Below, piece by piece: positions 9,776 through 19,139 of a DNA stretch of 64,000 nucleotides (its first letter is position 1; each line of letters opens with the position of its first letter). The DNA comes from Rhodothermia bacterium. GTDB taxonomy: Bacteria > Bacteroidota > Rhodothermia > Rhodothermales > JAAAOL01. The position numbers were made by a program, and so were the translations under genes. The stretch lies in contig JAUIDY010000018.1 of assembly GCA_030428385.1 (NCBI GenBank), positions 1-64,000 on the forward strand, read 5' to 3'. The notes below the pieces were generated by a model, which was given only the letters and a program-made list of their open reading frames with translations, searched no databases and was not told the DNA's origin.

Positions 9776-10936
9776 ATGTCTACCACGATGGTTCATCAAC
9801 TCGGACTGCGGCGTCAGTATAACCGCCTCTACTGGGGAATCAGTTTCATCTCGCTATGCGTGTTCCTTGTTTTGACGACCTGGATGAGCGCAGTGGATCA
9901 CCGCTGGTGGTATTACGTGGGACTCGCAGCAATCGCTACGCCCGGCTTGTTAGTATTTCTGCCTGGAAGTCCCCGCCGCCTGGAACACAAGGGGCATGCT
10001 CGATGGGCCAACCCCCGCGAATACCCAGACGTACCCACGGTTGATGCTCCTGGCGCTGCAACCCTGCCCTCAACAACGGCTACCCCACAAACAGAGCGCC
10101 CCGAAGCTTGCGCTCGTTATTCGGTACTTCTCTCCATCACCACCCCATCAAGTGGTCCTGAACTGTTGCGCGTAGCCCAATCCCTGTCCCCCCCCGATCA
10201 TCTTCACCTTACCGCTCTGCATATTTGGTCATCGCAAGCGTATCGGGCCGAGGCTTTTTCGTTTCGCGACGCGTCTCCTCACACGCACCCGCTACAACCG
10301 CTACTTACACAGGTAGACCCGAATCGGGTTACCCCTCTTTGTCTCGTCTCTGAAGATCCGGCCCAAGACTATCTGTTGACCATCAGTGAGCAACGGACCG
10401 ATCTCGTTGTTGCCGACTGGTATGAACCCGTAACAAGCGAGGCTTTCTTGCCGCCCCTGCTCCAAACGGTTGTTGACCATTCACCAGCGGGACTCGTCCT
10501 TTATCTTTCGAGAAGACGTGTTCCCTGGCGGCGTGTTTTGGTCCCCTTACTCGGCAGTTCTCGAGACCATGAAGCCGCCACCCTCGCGCTTCAGATGAAC
10601 AAGGCCTCGGGCATAGGGGTCACCTTTTTAATGTTCGACCCCGCTGATAAGGACCGCTTTTCGTATCTGTTGCACGAGCCGACCGCGTCGGAGGTTCGTT
10701 TAAATGTTCGTATTCTTTCCTCGGACGACCCGGTCGCGTTCACCATTCAGGAGGCGTGGCATGGTTATGACCTCATCGTGCTGGGGTCTGGCGAACGTAC
10801 CTCATTGTCTCCCCCCTCAACTCATGCCCTATTTGCTGACTTTCATGAACGCCTGGCCTACGCCACGCCAACCTCGCTTCTACTTGTGCATCAATTGCCC
10901 CACCATCAACTGCCCCACCATCAACGCGTGACGTAG
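9776..10936 (+). CDS. Membrane protein with tandem universal-stress-protein-like domains
   Basis: Two N-terminal helices (about residues 18-60) anchor a cytoplasmic region with two USP-like alpha/beta domains, at about 117-240 and 254-375. The second carries the clearest features: RRVLVPLLGSSRDHEAA at its start and DLIVLGSGER near its end, as in the nucleotide-binding USP fold, although the full ATP-binding G-2x-G-9x-G motif is not obvious. The family responds to stress or regulates transport. The last residues contain LPHHQLPHHQ from a 15-bp duplication. It converges on the DUF302 gene, with a perfect hairpin between them. Confidence 0.65.
   Translation: MSTTMVHQLGLRRQYNRLYWGISFISLCVFLVLTTWMSAVDHRWWYYVGLAAIATPGLLVFLPGSPRRLEHKGHARWANPREYPDVPTVDAPGAATLPSTTATPQTERPEACARYSVLLSITTPSSGPELLRVAQSLSPPDHLHLTALHIWSSQAYRAEAFSFRDASPHTHPLQPLLTQVDPNRVTPLCLVSEDPAQDYLLTISEQRTDLVVADWYEPVTSEAFLPPLLQTVVDHSPAGLVLYLSRRRVPWRRVLVPLLGSSRDHEAATLALQMNKASGIGVTFLMFDPADKDRFSYLLHEPTASEVRLNVRILSSDDPVAFTIQEAWHGYDLIVLGSGERTSLSPPSTHALFADFHERLAYATPTSLLLVHQLPHHQLPHHQRVT
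10896..10925 (+). repeat. Perfect 15-bp tandem duplication in the stress-protein gene
   Basis: The unit TGCCCCACCATCAAC occurs twice without a spacer. It duplicates five residues near the C-terminus of the USP-like protein, giving LPHHQLPHHQ. The copies are identical, which suggests a recent slippage event. Confidence 0.9.
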
Positions 10937-11001
10937 TGGTTACAGCGGCAACACAAACCAGCGGATAAGACAAGTAAAGTTTCTTCGTGCTGGCCTTTCA
11001 C

Positions 11002-11041
11002 CCATCGACCTCCCCGTCGTATGGTTTGGGGAGGTCGATGG
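11002..11041. terminator. Bidirectional hairpin between convergent genes
   Basis: A perfect 14-bp stem (CCATCGACCTCCCC and its complement) with a 12-base loop lies between the stops of the converging USP-like and DUF302 genes. No long T tract follows, so it may act as a transcript-end stabiliser as much as a terminator. Confidence 0.7.
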
Positions 11042-11078
11042 AGGCATCTTGGGTAGATGTGCAGACAAACAGCGCCGC

Positions 11079-11501
11079 TTACCCATGGGCAGTCGCTTCG
11101 ATGGGTTGTTCGGAAAGCCGACGGAGGCCGCGCTGCAGGCAGCGGGTCACATCCTGGGCCAGCTCGAACAATGCCTCATCCTCAACCACTTGAAGGGCCT
11201 GAGCCGGGTTGATCGCCGAAACCTGGGTCTGGTCTTCCCCCTGCGCCTGTACCACCACACTGCAGGGCAACATGGTGCCGATGTGCCGATCCAGTACCAG
11301 TGCTTGATAGGCAAAATGGGGATTACAGAAGCCGAGAATACGGTACGGTGCGATCGCTATGCCCAGTTTCTGGTCAATGGTTGCCTGCACATTGATGTCG
11401 GTGAGCAGCCCAAAGCCTTCCTCGCTTAGCGATTCGATGAGCCGTGTAATGGATTCCTCCAGAGGGAGGTTGAGCGTTTGTGCAAAGTAGTATCGGGGCA
11501 T
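11079..11501 (-). CDS. DUF302 family protein
   Basis: The start is the ATG at 11501, with GAGGTG six bases upstream; a GTG nine bases further up is less likely. The 140-residue product shows the DUF302 pattern: a segment around SLSEEGFGLLTDINVQATIDQKLG, then YRILGFCNPHFAYQAL and a phrase LPCSVVVQ. DUF302 proteins are frequent in metal and sulfur stress loci and may bind metal through conserved Cys/His, but their role is not settled. It is divergent from the PII-like gene. Confidence 0.85.
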   Translation of the reverse strand: MPRYYFAQTLNLPLEESITRLIESLSEEGFGLLTDINVQATIDQKLGIAIAPYRILGFCNPHFAYQALVLDRHIGTMLPCSVVVQAQGEDQTQVSAINPAQALQVVEDEALFELAQDVTRCLQRGLRRLSEQPIEATAHG

Positions 11502-11813
11502 GTGTGTCACCTCGGTTGCTGTTTTTTGGAAAAGCGCAGACCAGAATTACCAACCCGTGCTTCAGAACAAAAGGAATGAACAGACCACGGCCTTAAAAAC
11601 TCCTGAATGATGGCTTAAAAACCAGGTAAGAAAGCAAAGATGCACACACCCACTACATAAAAGCGCACCAGCTTAATTGTATTTAACCGGGCATTAATGG
11701 GATTTTCAGGTACTTGGGGCGATGCTGTTCCTACACACGGACTGATGTTGGCGGTACGCCCGTAACCATCTGCTCCGTGTGCATGCTCGGCATAACCAAC
11801 CATGGAGGATGCC
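11502..11813. other. Divergent intergenic region, no gene seen
   Basis: This 312-base stretch separates the leftward DUF302 gene and the rightward PII-like gene and must hold both promoters. I see AT-rich patches around 11585-11695 but no convincing promoter pair, operator or RNA. It lacks the TTAAG repeat found upstream of the neighbouring Cus operon. Confidence 0.5.
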
Positions 11814-12134
11814 ATGTCGCACTACAAGATCCATGCATACGTCCGTACCTACTTACGCAACCAGGTTGAGCAATCCCTCCTCGATCTGGGTATTTCCGGC
11901 TTCAGCTATTGCAAAGTGAAAGGGGTCGGTGAATACGCGAATTTCTTTAACCCCGACCCCCACGTCGAACACGCACGGCTGGAGATCTTTGTCACGCAAG
12001 AACAGGTGGATCCCGTGGTGCAAGGGATCGTCGATGCGGCCTGTACCCATGCCCCCGGAGATGGCCTGATCGCTGTGATGCCGGTCGAAAAACTGATACG
12101 GATTCGTGATTGTGTGACCACAAATAAAAACTGA
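11814..12134 (+). CDS. PII-like / DUF3240-type small signalling protein
   Basis: I start at the ATG at 11814, five bases after GGAGG; the ATG at 11802 lies inside that ribosome site. The 106-residue product looks like a PII/CutA-type ferredoxin fold: KIHAYVRTYLRNQVEQSL at the N-terminus, a short central loop instead of the full T-loop, then ARLEIFVTQEQVDPVVQ and a C-terminal GDGLIAVMPVEKLIRIR close to the PII B-loop pattern. PII-like proteins of this kind often sit beside RND metal pumps. Direct nitrogen regulation is unlikely in this setting. Confidence 0.75.
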   Translation: MSHYKIHAYVRTYLRNQVEQSLLDLGISGFSYCKVKGVGEYANFFNPDPHVEHARLEIFVTQEQVDPVVQGIVDAACTHAPGDGLIAVMPVEKLIRIRDCVTTNKN

Positions 12135-12159
12135 GCACCTCCGTTTTTCAGGTGCTGAT

Positions 12160-12187
12160 TTAAGGTTGCGCTAAGGTTAAGCATAAT
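12160..12187 (+). promoter_or_regulatory. TTAAG direct repeat and promoter of the Cus operon
   Basis: TTAAGGT at 12160 and CTAAGGT at 12171 are repeated at 11-bp spacing, with a further TTAAGC at 12177. A -10-like CATAAT follows at 12182-12187, and the first gene starts at 12232. An 11-bp repeat just above a -10 box is how OmpR/PhoB-type regulators bind when they activate. Nearly the same sequence stands upstream of 56152. Confidence 0.7.
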
Positions 12188-12231
12188 ACCTTTTCCTGCG
12201 AACCTACTGCCTCATCTAACCAAGTACGACC

Positions 12232-12648
12232 ATGCACTTCGGCCTTTTCACACAAAGCCTCATTTCGATGCTTCTGTGTGCATGCCTGGTTTGCCCAGCA
12301 TGGTTAACGCAATGTGGATGTGGCAGGTGTGAAATGGAAGAGACACATCCGCACGAGGAAGCCAGCATGTACGCCGGCCGTGCGCCCTGCTCACACCTTC
12401 AGGACGAAGAAATGACGGAACGACAGGCCTGCGATTCGTGTGTCTCGGCGGTCGTTTCCACATCCACCTACCTCGCGGTGTCCCCTTCGGACGATGCCGG
12501 TAACGTACCGCTCTCTCTTGCTCAAACCCGGTCGATCACGCCCATCCTTTTCCCACACATCAAAACCAAGGCGCTCGCCTTTTCGAACAGGGGCACAACC
12601 CACCCTCCAAGCGACTGGCAAGCCTTCGCGTCGGTACGGTTGATCTAA
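12232..12648 (+). CDS. Small secreted Cys-containing protein heading the Cus operon
   Basis: The 138-residue product has a signal peptide (residues 1-25) with cysteines on both sides of it, then QCGCGRCEMEETHPHEE, and two later Cys pairs (residues 50-70). It ends in ASVRLI. I do not recognise the family by name, but its position, a short Cys/His-containing secreted protein in front of a CzcC/CusC-type gene, matches a habit of Bacteroidota metal operons. A similar protein (49021-49494) precedes the second RND operon and ends in SVVLLI. A role in periplasmic metal binding or sensing is inferred. Confidence 0.6.
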   Translation: MHFGLFTQSLISMLLCACLVCPAWLTQCGCGRCEMEETHPHEEASMYAGRAPCSHLQDEEMTERQACDSCVSAVVSTSTYLAVSPSDDAGNVPLSLAQTRSITPILFPHIKTKALAFSNRGTTHPPSDWQAFASVRLI

Positions 12649-12732
12649 GCAACAGCACAAGGTTTGATGGCCTTCTCTGGCCTGTGACGCTGCTTGTCCG
12701 TTTCCCTGTTCGTTTGCTTTTTACGGTTGACC

Positions 12733-14058
12733 ATGAATGCTCGACGCTGGCATTGGCTCTTGCCGTTGCTGTTCTTCTCGACGCTGGTTCATGCCCAGGC
12801 TCCCCCTTCTTTATCCGTCGGAACCGAAGCTGACCTGCCCTTTCTTGATCTCACCACCTTGTTGGAAGAGGTCGCATCGTCCAATCCAACGCTCCAGGCG
12901 GCCTTCCTCGAACGTGAGGCATTACAAACACGCAAGGCGCAGGTAGCTACGTTGCCCGACCCACGAGTGATGGCGACCTACCAGCCTTTCCCGTTGATGA
13001 CGGCACGGGGCGCGCAGCGTTCACAGTGGCGGGTAGAGCAACCATTACCCTATCCGGGCAAGTTACGCCTGCAAGGCGAAATCGCTGACCTGAGTGCCGA
13101 AATCGCAGGCTGGGAGGCCCACACCCTTGAACAGGATCTCGTGTTGACGGTCAAGCAAGCCTACTATGATCTTTATCGAATCCAGGAACAGGAAGCCCTC
13201 ATCCATACCTTCCAAGAGCAACTGGAGACCTTCGAACAGGTGGCCCTTACCCAGTATGAAGTGGGAACGGGGATGCAACAGGCCATTCTGAAGGCACAGG
13301 TCGAAAAAAACACCCTACACCAGCGGCTGTTGAGTCTGTCCACCCAGCGCCGCTCAGCCCTTGAATCGCTGGCCCTGGCTGTCAACCGCCCTATCACAGG
13401 GCCGGTTGTCGTTCGGGTGACGATGCCCGATGAACCCCTGGTTTCGGAAGCAGCGCTGGTGGTCCTGGCCGAAGAATACCGGCCTGAGGCAGAGGCGCTC
13501 CGTGTCGCACAGACCCGTGCAAATCAAAGCATTGCGCTGGCCCAAAAGCAGTTTTTGCCGGACTTCGGGTTCAACCTGACCTACTTCGATCTGGCCTCCT
13601 CCGACCTGATGCCCACCGCGACAGGCCGCGATGCCCTCGCTGTGGGCGTGTCGATTCAGGTGCCGTTGCAGCGTGATCGCTTGCAGGCTCATCTGCGCGA
13701 GTCTCGGCTACGGGCGCTTCAGGTTCAGGCACGGCAGGAAGCCCTGCGTCAGAACTTTACTACCCAGATTGCCGACATGACCAACCGCCTGCGTCAGGAG
13801 GCGGAGCAGCTCGATCTGTTCGAAGCAACCCTGATCCCCCAGGCCGAGACCACCCTTCAGGCCACGCTGAGTGCGTACACCACCGGGCGTACGGATTTCC
13901 TCAACTTGCTAGATGCCGAGCGGATGCTGTTCACCCTGCGCATGAGCACGGAAGAAAGCCGGAGCCGGTATCTGATGGCTTCGGCACGGCTCGAACGCAC
14001 GTTGGGCCTGCCTGACCTGGCAGACGTACCGACCGCCCTGCCCCAAGAAAACCGATAG
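12733..14058 (+). CDS. cusC: CusC/CzcC-type outer-membrane factor (TolC family)
   Basis: Translation most likely starts at the ATG at 12733 because a signal peptide ending HAQA begins there; the TTG at 12694 only adds an unsupported leader. The 441-residue chain has the duplicated TolC pattern of long coiled-coil helices, with motifs such as ASSNPTLQAAFLEREAL and the second-repeat segment YTTGRTDFLNLLDAER. It forms the trimeric outer-membrane channel of a tripartite efflux pump. It is followed by the adaptor gene after 15 bases and by the CusA permease, which defines the metal. Confidence 0.9.
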   Translation: MNARRWHWLLPLLFFSTLVHAQAPPSLSVGTEADLPFLDLTTLLEEVASSNPTLQAAFLEREALQTRKAQVATLPDPRVMATYQPFPLMTARGAQRSQWRVEQPLPYPGKLRLQGEIADLSAEIAGWEAHTLEQDLVLTVKQAYYDLYRIQEQEALIHTFQEQLETFEQVALTQYEVGTGMQQAILKAQVEKNTLHQRLLSLSTQRRSALESLALAVNRPITGPVVVRVTMPDEPLVSEAALVVLAEEYRPEAEALRVAQTRANQSIALAQKQFLPDFGFNLTYFDLASSDLMPTATGRDALAVGVSIQVPLQRDRLQAHLRESRLRALQVQARQEALRQNFTTQIADMTNRLRQEAEQLDLFEATLIPQAETTLQATLSAYTTGRTDFLNLLDAERMLFTLRMSTEESRSRYLMASARLERTLGLPDLADVPTALPQENR

Positions 14059-14073
14059 ACCGGAGCTATTTCC

Positions 14074-15795
14074 ATGAAGTCCTCTCCTCGAAATAACACC
14101 ATTTTGGTCACGGTGATCGTGCTGCTCACCATCACGGTGGTGCTGCTCGTTTCGCTGATCAATAAGGATACGCCGACGGCCACGATGAACGAGCGAGCCG
14201 AAAACGCTGTCCAAACCGTTGCCGATACCACGGAACGTCCTCCTGCCAGTCCCGCTGGTTTGGCCGCTGCCGACAAAAACGGCGACGGGGTCGTCTTTCA
14301 AAGCGGGATGCACCCGTGGATCGTAGAAGATGAACCGGGAACCTGCCCGATTTGCGGGATGGACCTGATGCCTGTCCGTGTGGACGGTATGGAAGAAGGA
14401 ACGGTGCGCATCGATCCCGTCACCATGCAAAACATCGGGGTGCGTACCGCTCCGGTGACCATCGCCCCGCTGCGCCGTACGGTCCGCACCACGGGTCGTT
14501 TTGAAGTCAACGAGCAGGCGACAACCATCGTCTCTCCGAAGATCGGGGGATGGATCGAAACCCTGTATGTCAACTACGAAGGCGCGCGCGTTCGCAAGGG
14601 AGATCGGCTCTTTGAGGTATACAGCCCGGATCTTGTTTCGACGCAGGAAGAGTATTTGCTGGCCTTGCGCAATGCCCAGCGTCTGGCCGGGACAACCGGA
14701 GCAGCCGATGCACAGCGCCTCATGGAAGCCGCCCGCCGCCGCCTTAGCTTCTGGGACATTACCGACACGCAGATCGAGGCGCTCGTCCAAACAGGCACGC
14801 CCCAGAAGACCTTGACGTTTTTTGCGCCCGCTACCGGCACGCTCACCCGCACTGCAGTGACGGTGGGCCAACGCGTGATGGCAGGACAGGACGTCATGCA
14901 ACTCACGAACCTGAGCCAACTCTGGTTGATGGTTGATGTCTTCGAACAAGACCTGCACTGGGTGAAGCTTGGTACCGAGGCAACGATCCAGTTGCCCTAT
15001 GCGACGGGAAGCACGATGACAGGGCGCGTCGAATACATCTATGATGCCCTGGATCCGGCACTACGTGCCGTCAAGGCCCGCATAGTGGTACCAAATGCGT
15101 CCAACGTCCTCAAACCCGGTATGTATGCCACCGTCGAACTCAGCGGACATGAGACGGGGCTGCATCCCGTGGTGCCAAGCGAGGCCGTCATCACCACCGG
15201 AAAGAGAAGCGTGGTCATCCTTGCTTTGGGCGATGGTCGGTTTCAGCCGGTGGAGATTGATATGGGCATCGAAGCCGACGGGCAGACCCAAATCCTGCGT
15301 GGGCTTGTCGGTGATGAACAGGTCGTTACCAGCGCGCAGTTCCTCATCGACTCGGAAGCACGCCTGGCCAGTGCAGTCAGCGCCATGATGGGTGGACACA
15401 ACCATGGTGCCACTCCGGCCGCAACGACCGATGAGGTGCCCACCCCAACGATTGACCACGCCGCTATGATTCAGGATACGTCCCCAACGGCCCTGTCTTC
15501 GACAGCGAGTGATGCTGCCGTACAGGTGGTAAAGGTTGACATCATGGGCGCAGCCTTCACGCCCGATCATATCGATCTCCAGGCAGGCATACCAGCACAA
15601 CTCATCTTTACCCGACACACCGACCAGACGTGTGCAACCGATGTCATGATTCCCGCCCTGGGGATCGAGAAGACCCCTTTGCCGCTTCACGAATCTGTGA
15701 CCATCGCGTTCACGCCCACGGAACTAGGATCCTTCACGTTTGCCTGTGGGATGGATATGGTCAAGGGCACCCTGCTTGTCACGTCATCTCGTTGA
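14074..15795 (+). CDS. cusB: CusB-type periplasmic adaptor with metal-binding domain and fused cupredoxin-like domain
   Basis: An N-terminal helix (residues 9-29) anchors the protein. Residues 75-101 form the heavy-metal-binding domain, with SGMHPW and CPICGMDLMPV. The barrel-sandwich, hairpin and beta-barrel adaptor domains cover about 125-430. A His-rich linker (MGGHNHG) leads to a C-terminal cupredoxin-like domain at about 485-573 that contains TCATD and FACGMDMVKGTL. This extra domain is related to the whole of the small protein at 19140-19565. At 573 residues the protein is longer than simple CusB by this extension. It lies between CusC and CusA genes and would couple periplasmic copper or silver to the pump. 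Confidence 0.9.
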   Translation: MKSSPRNNTILVTVIVLLTITVVLLVSLINKDTPTATMNERAENAVQTVADTTERPPASPAGLAAADKNGDGVVFQSGMHPWIVEDEPGTCPICGMDLMPVRVDGMEEGTVRIDPVTMQNIGVRTAPVTIAPLRRTVRTTGRFEVNEQATTIVSPKIGGWIETLYVNYEGARVRKGDRLFEVYSPDLVSTQEEYLLALRNAQRLAGTTGAADAQRLMEAARRRLSFWDITDTQIEALVQTGTPQKTLTFFAPATGTLTRTAVTVGQRVMAGQDVMQLTNLSQLWLMVDVFEQDLHWVKLGTEATIQLPYATGSTMTGRVEYIYDALDPALRAVKARIVVPNASNVLKPGMYATVELSGHETGLHPVVPSEAVITTGKRSVVILALGDGRFQPVEIDMGIEADGQTQILRGLVGDEQVVTSAQFLIDSEARLASAVSAMMGGHNHGATPAATTDEVPTPTIDHAAMIQDTSPTALSSTASDAAVQVVKVDIMGAAFTPDHIDLQAGIPAQLIFTRHTDQTCATDVMIPALGIEKTPLPLHESVTIAFTPTELGSFTFACGMDMVKGTLLVTSSR

Positions 15796-15850
15796 CAATG
15801 AGGTGCACCTAACGCCTTCTCTACGGTAGTCTTTTTACTTGAATAGAGCC

Positions 15851-18800
15851 ATGCTTAAGCGAATCATCGAATGGAGTGCAAAGAATCGGCTGCTTGTCAT
15901 TCTCATGACGTTGCTCCTTTCCGTAGTGGGCATTTGGGCCACCCTGAATACGCCCGTCGATGCCATCCCGGATCTTTCCGATGTACAGGTCATCGTCAAG
16001 ACCGAATACGCAGGGCAAGGCCCTCAAATTGTTGAAGAGCAGGTCACGTACCCTCTGGCAACAGCCATGCTTTCGGTGCCCTACGCCAAAACGGTGCGGG
16101 GGTATTCCATGTTTGGCACCTCCTTCGTCTATGTCATCTTCGAGGATGGCACGGATATGTACTGGGCACGCAGCCGGGTGATTGAATACCTCAATCAGGT
16201 CGCCGGAGACCTTCCTGAAAGTGCACAGCCTGCCATTGGTCCCGATGCCACGGGGGTGGGATGGGTGTTTCAATATAGTCTACGAGACACCACGGGCACC
16301 TACGACCTCGCCCAGTTACGTTCTATCCAGGATTTCTTTCTCAAGTACGAGTTGCAAGCCATCGAGGGGGTGAGCGAGATCGCTACCGTGGGTGGATTTC
16401 AGAAGCAGTACCAGGTGGTTGTGGATCCCCAAAAACTGGCGGCGTATGAGATCCCCCTTTCGCATGTCAAGATGCAACTCAAGCAGAGCAACCAAGATGT
16501 GGGGGGACGGCTTCTTGAACTGAGTGAACGTGAATATATCGTACGTGGCAAAGGATACCTGCGTGGCCTGGATGATATACGGGCCGTCCCCCTAAAAACC
16601 GTAGGCGGCACCAGTATTCGCATCGGGGATGTTGCACAGGTACAGCTTGGTCCAGAAATACGACGCGGCATTGCCGAATCGAATGGCGAAGGCGAAGTTG
16701 TTGGGGGCATCGTCATCCTGCGCTATGGCGATAATGCACAGAAGGTCATTGAGCGCGTCAAGACAAGGCTGGTGGAACTGGAAGGCAGTCTTCCACCTGG
16801 GGTGGAGGTAGTGACCGAATATGATCGTTCCCAACTCATTAGCCGCGCGGTGAACACCCTGACGACCAAGATCTGGGAAGAACTGCTTGTTGTTGCCCTC
16901 ATCGTGATCGTTTTTCTGCTTCATGCCCGGAGTGCGTTTGTGGCAATCATCACCGTGCCGGTAGGCATTTTGGCTTCCTTGCTCATCATGAACAGCCTCA
17001 ACCTGAACGCCAACATTATGAGCCTGGGCGGTATAGCCATTGCCATTGGAGTGATGGTGGATGCGAGTCTGGTGATGGTGGAAAACGCGCACAAGCACAT
17101 CGAGCGCATGACCACTGCCCTGGGGAGAAGGCTGGAAACGAATGAACGAAGGCAAGCCGTACTGGACGCGGCAAAGGAAGTTGGGCCGAGCCTGTTTTTC
17201 TCCTTGCTCATCGTGACGGTGTCCTTTTTGCCGGTCTTTACGCTCGAACAGGTCGAAGGACGGCTTTTCCGGCCCTTGGCTTTGACCAAGACCTTTGCAA
17301 TGGGCACGGCTTCTATTCTTGCCGTAACGCTGGTGCCTGCCTTGATGGTCATCTTCGTGAAAGGCAAGATTCGCCCAGAACACAAAAACCCTATTGCCCG
17401 ATTCTTTATCAATGTGTACCGCCCCATCATTCAGAGTACGCTTCGCCATCCGTGGCTCGTTGTTACGCTCAGCGCACTCTTGCTCGTTGTGAGCCTCTTG
17501 CCCATTCAGCGTATGCTGATTGGACGCGCCGTCATTCCCTTTCCACAGATCGGCTCTGAGTTTATGCCCCCACTCAATGAAGGGGACATGCTCTATATGC
17601 CCACCACCTTACCGGGTGTGAGCCCGCAGAAGGCAAAAGAAATCCTGCAACAGACCGACCGCATCATCGCGTCGTTTCCTGAGGTGCAATCGGTTTTTGG
17701 CAAGATCGGCAGGGCCGAGACCGCCACCGACCCGGCTCCGTTGACGATGATCGAAACCACCATCATCCTCAAGCCGCGAACGGCTTGGCGGGACGGTATG
17801 ACCTGGGGGCAGTTGGTGACGGAACTCGACCGGGCGATTCAAATACCCGGTCTCACGAACGCCTGGACGATGCCCATCAAGACCCGCATTGATATGCTGG
17901 CAACCGGCATCAAAACTCCAGTCGGAATAAAGATTGCAGGCGAGGATTTGCAAGAGTTGCAACGCATTGGTGAACACGTGGAAGCAACCTTAAAAGGGTT
18001 GGAGGGCACCCTTTCGGTGTATGCCGAACGGGTCATGGGAGGTACGTTTCTCGACATCGAGATCGATCGAATGGAAGCTGGCCGGTACGGTCTCACCACG
18101 GGTAACGTGCAGGATGTCATCATGAGCGCCATCGGTGGTATGAACGTGACAGAAACCGTCGAAGGGCTCGAGCGCTATCCGGTCAACGTGCGGTATCCAC
18201 GCGATTTACGCAGCGACTTGCCCGCCCTCCGGCAGGTGTTAGTTCCAACCCCGGGCCGGGCACAAGTACCCCTGGGCCACCTCGCGCAGCTTTCTCTCGT
18301 GGAAGGTCCGCCCATGATCAAAAGCGAAAATGCGCGGCCCAACGCGTGGGTGTATGTAGACCTTCAGCAAGGGGTGGATGTGGGTAGCTACGTCCAACGT
18401 GCCCGTCAGGTGATCGATGAACAAGTGGTGCTCCCGTCCGGCTACTCGATCAAGTGGAGCGGGCAGTACGAATACATGGAACGCGCAAACAAGCGCCTTC
18501 AGATTCTGGTCCCCATCACCCTCGCCATCATCTTCTTGTTGCTGTTCCTGCATTTTAAGAACGCCACCGAGACCCTCATCCTGATGGTGACCCTCCCCTT
18601 TGCCCTCATTGGAGCCATCTGGCTGTTGGTCCTCCTCGATTTCAATATGAGCATCGCCGTCGGGGTCGGTTTTATTGCCGTAGCGGGGCTTGCCGCGGAA
18701 ACGGGCGTCGTGATGCAGGTCTACCTCGATGAAGCCATCGAGCGATACCGGCATGAGGGGCGTCTCACGACACAAAAGATGTTACGGGCCGCCTTAGAAG

Positions 18801-19099
18801 AGGGCGCGGTAGATCGGGTACGCCCCAAGCTCATGACCGTCTTTACCACCATCATTGGTTTATTGCCTGTTATGTTTGGTAGCGAGACCGGGTCTGAGGT
18901 GATGAAACGTATCGCGACACCTATGGTGGGTGGTTTGGTCAGTTCCACCATCCTTACCCTGGTCGTCATCCCGGCGATGTATGCCATCATCAAAGGTTTC
19001 CAGTTCCGCCGTCAGTTTCATGAAGGCACCAATGGCACGTCTCCAACCCCCATGATGCACGAGTCTGACGTGCCGCAGTTGGTGATATCATCAGAGTAA
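15851..19099 (+). CDS. cusA: CusA-type Cu(I)/Ag(I) efflux RND permease
   Basis: I start at the ATG at 15851, because MLKRIIEWSAKNRLLV is the standard N-terminus; the TTG at 15839 is not needed. The 1082-residue protein has the full RND plan of twelve helices and two large periplasmic loops. The TM4 segment reads AIAIGVMVDASLVMVEN, the D-A form typical of monovalent-cation (Cu/Ag) pumps. The stretch TMPIKTRIDMLATGIKTP matches the CusA region that carries a metal-binding Met. It is the third gene of the CusCBA set and is followed after 40 bases by a cupredoxin-like gene. Confidence 0.93.
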   Translation: MLKRIIEWSAKNRLLVILMTLLLSVVGIWATLNTPVDAIPDLSDVQVIVKTEYAGQGPQIVEEQVTYPLATAMLSVPYAKTVRGYSMFGTSFVYVIFEDGTDMYWARSRVIEYLNQVAGDLPESAQPAIGPDATGVGWVFQYSLRDTTGTYDLAQLRSIQDFFLKYELQAIEGVSEIATVGGFQKQYQVVVDPQKLAAYEIPLSHVKMQLKQSNQDVGGRLLELSEREYIVRGKGYLRGLDDIRAVPLKTVGGTSIRIGDVAQVQLGPEIRRGIAESNGEGEVVGGIVILRYGDNAQKVIERVKTRLVELEGSLPPGVEVVTEYDRSQLISRAVNTLTTKIWEELLVVALIVIVFLLHARSAFVAIITVPVGILASLLIMNSLNLNANIMSLGGIAIAIGVMVDASLVMVENAHKHIERMTTALGRRLETNERRQAVLDAAKEVGPSLFFSLLIVTVSFLPVFTLEQVEGRLFRPLALTKTFAMGTASILAVTLVPALMVIFVKGKIRPEHKNPIARFFINVYRPIIQSTLRHPWLVVTLSALLLVVSLLPIQRMLIGRAVIPFPQIGSEFMPPLNEGDMLYMPTTLPGVSPQKAKEILQQTDRIIASFPEVQSVFGKIGRAETATDPAPLTMIETTIILKPRTAWRDGMTWGQLVTELDRAIQIPGLTNAWTMPIKTRIDMLATGIKTPVGIKIAGEDLQELQRIGEHVEATLKGLEGTLSVYAERVMGGTFLDIEIDRMEAGRYGLTTGNVQDVIMSAIGGMNVTETVEGLERYPVNVRYPRDLRSDLPALRQVLVPTPGRAQVPLGHLAQLSLVEGPPMIKSENARPNAWVYVDLQQGVDVGSYVQRARQVIDEQVVLPSGYSIKWSGQYEYMERANKRLQILVPITLAIIFLLLFLHFKNATETLILMVTLPFALIGAIWLLVLLDFNMSIAVGVGFIAVAGLAAETGVVMQVYLDEAIERYRHEGRLTTQKMLRAALEEGAVDRVRPKLMTVFTTIIGLLPVMFGSETGSEVMKRIATPMVGGLVSSTILTLVVIPAMYAIIKGFQFRRQFHEGTNGTSPTPMMHESDVPQLVISSE

Positions 19100-19139
19100 A
19101 AACACCCCATACCCTACACCAAATCACAAGGTATCCATT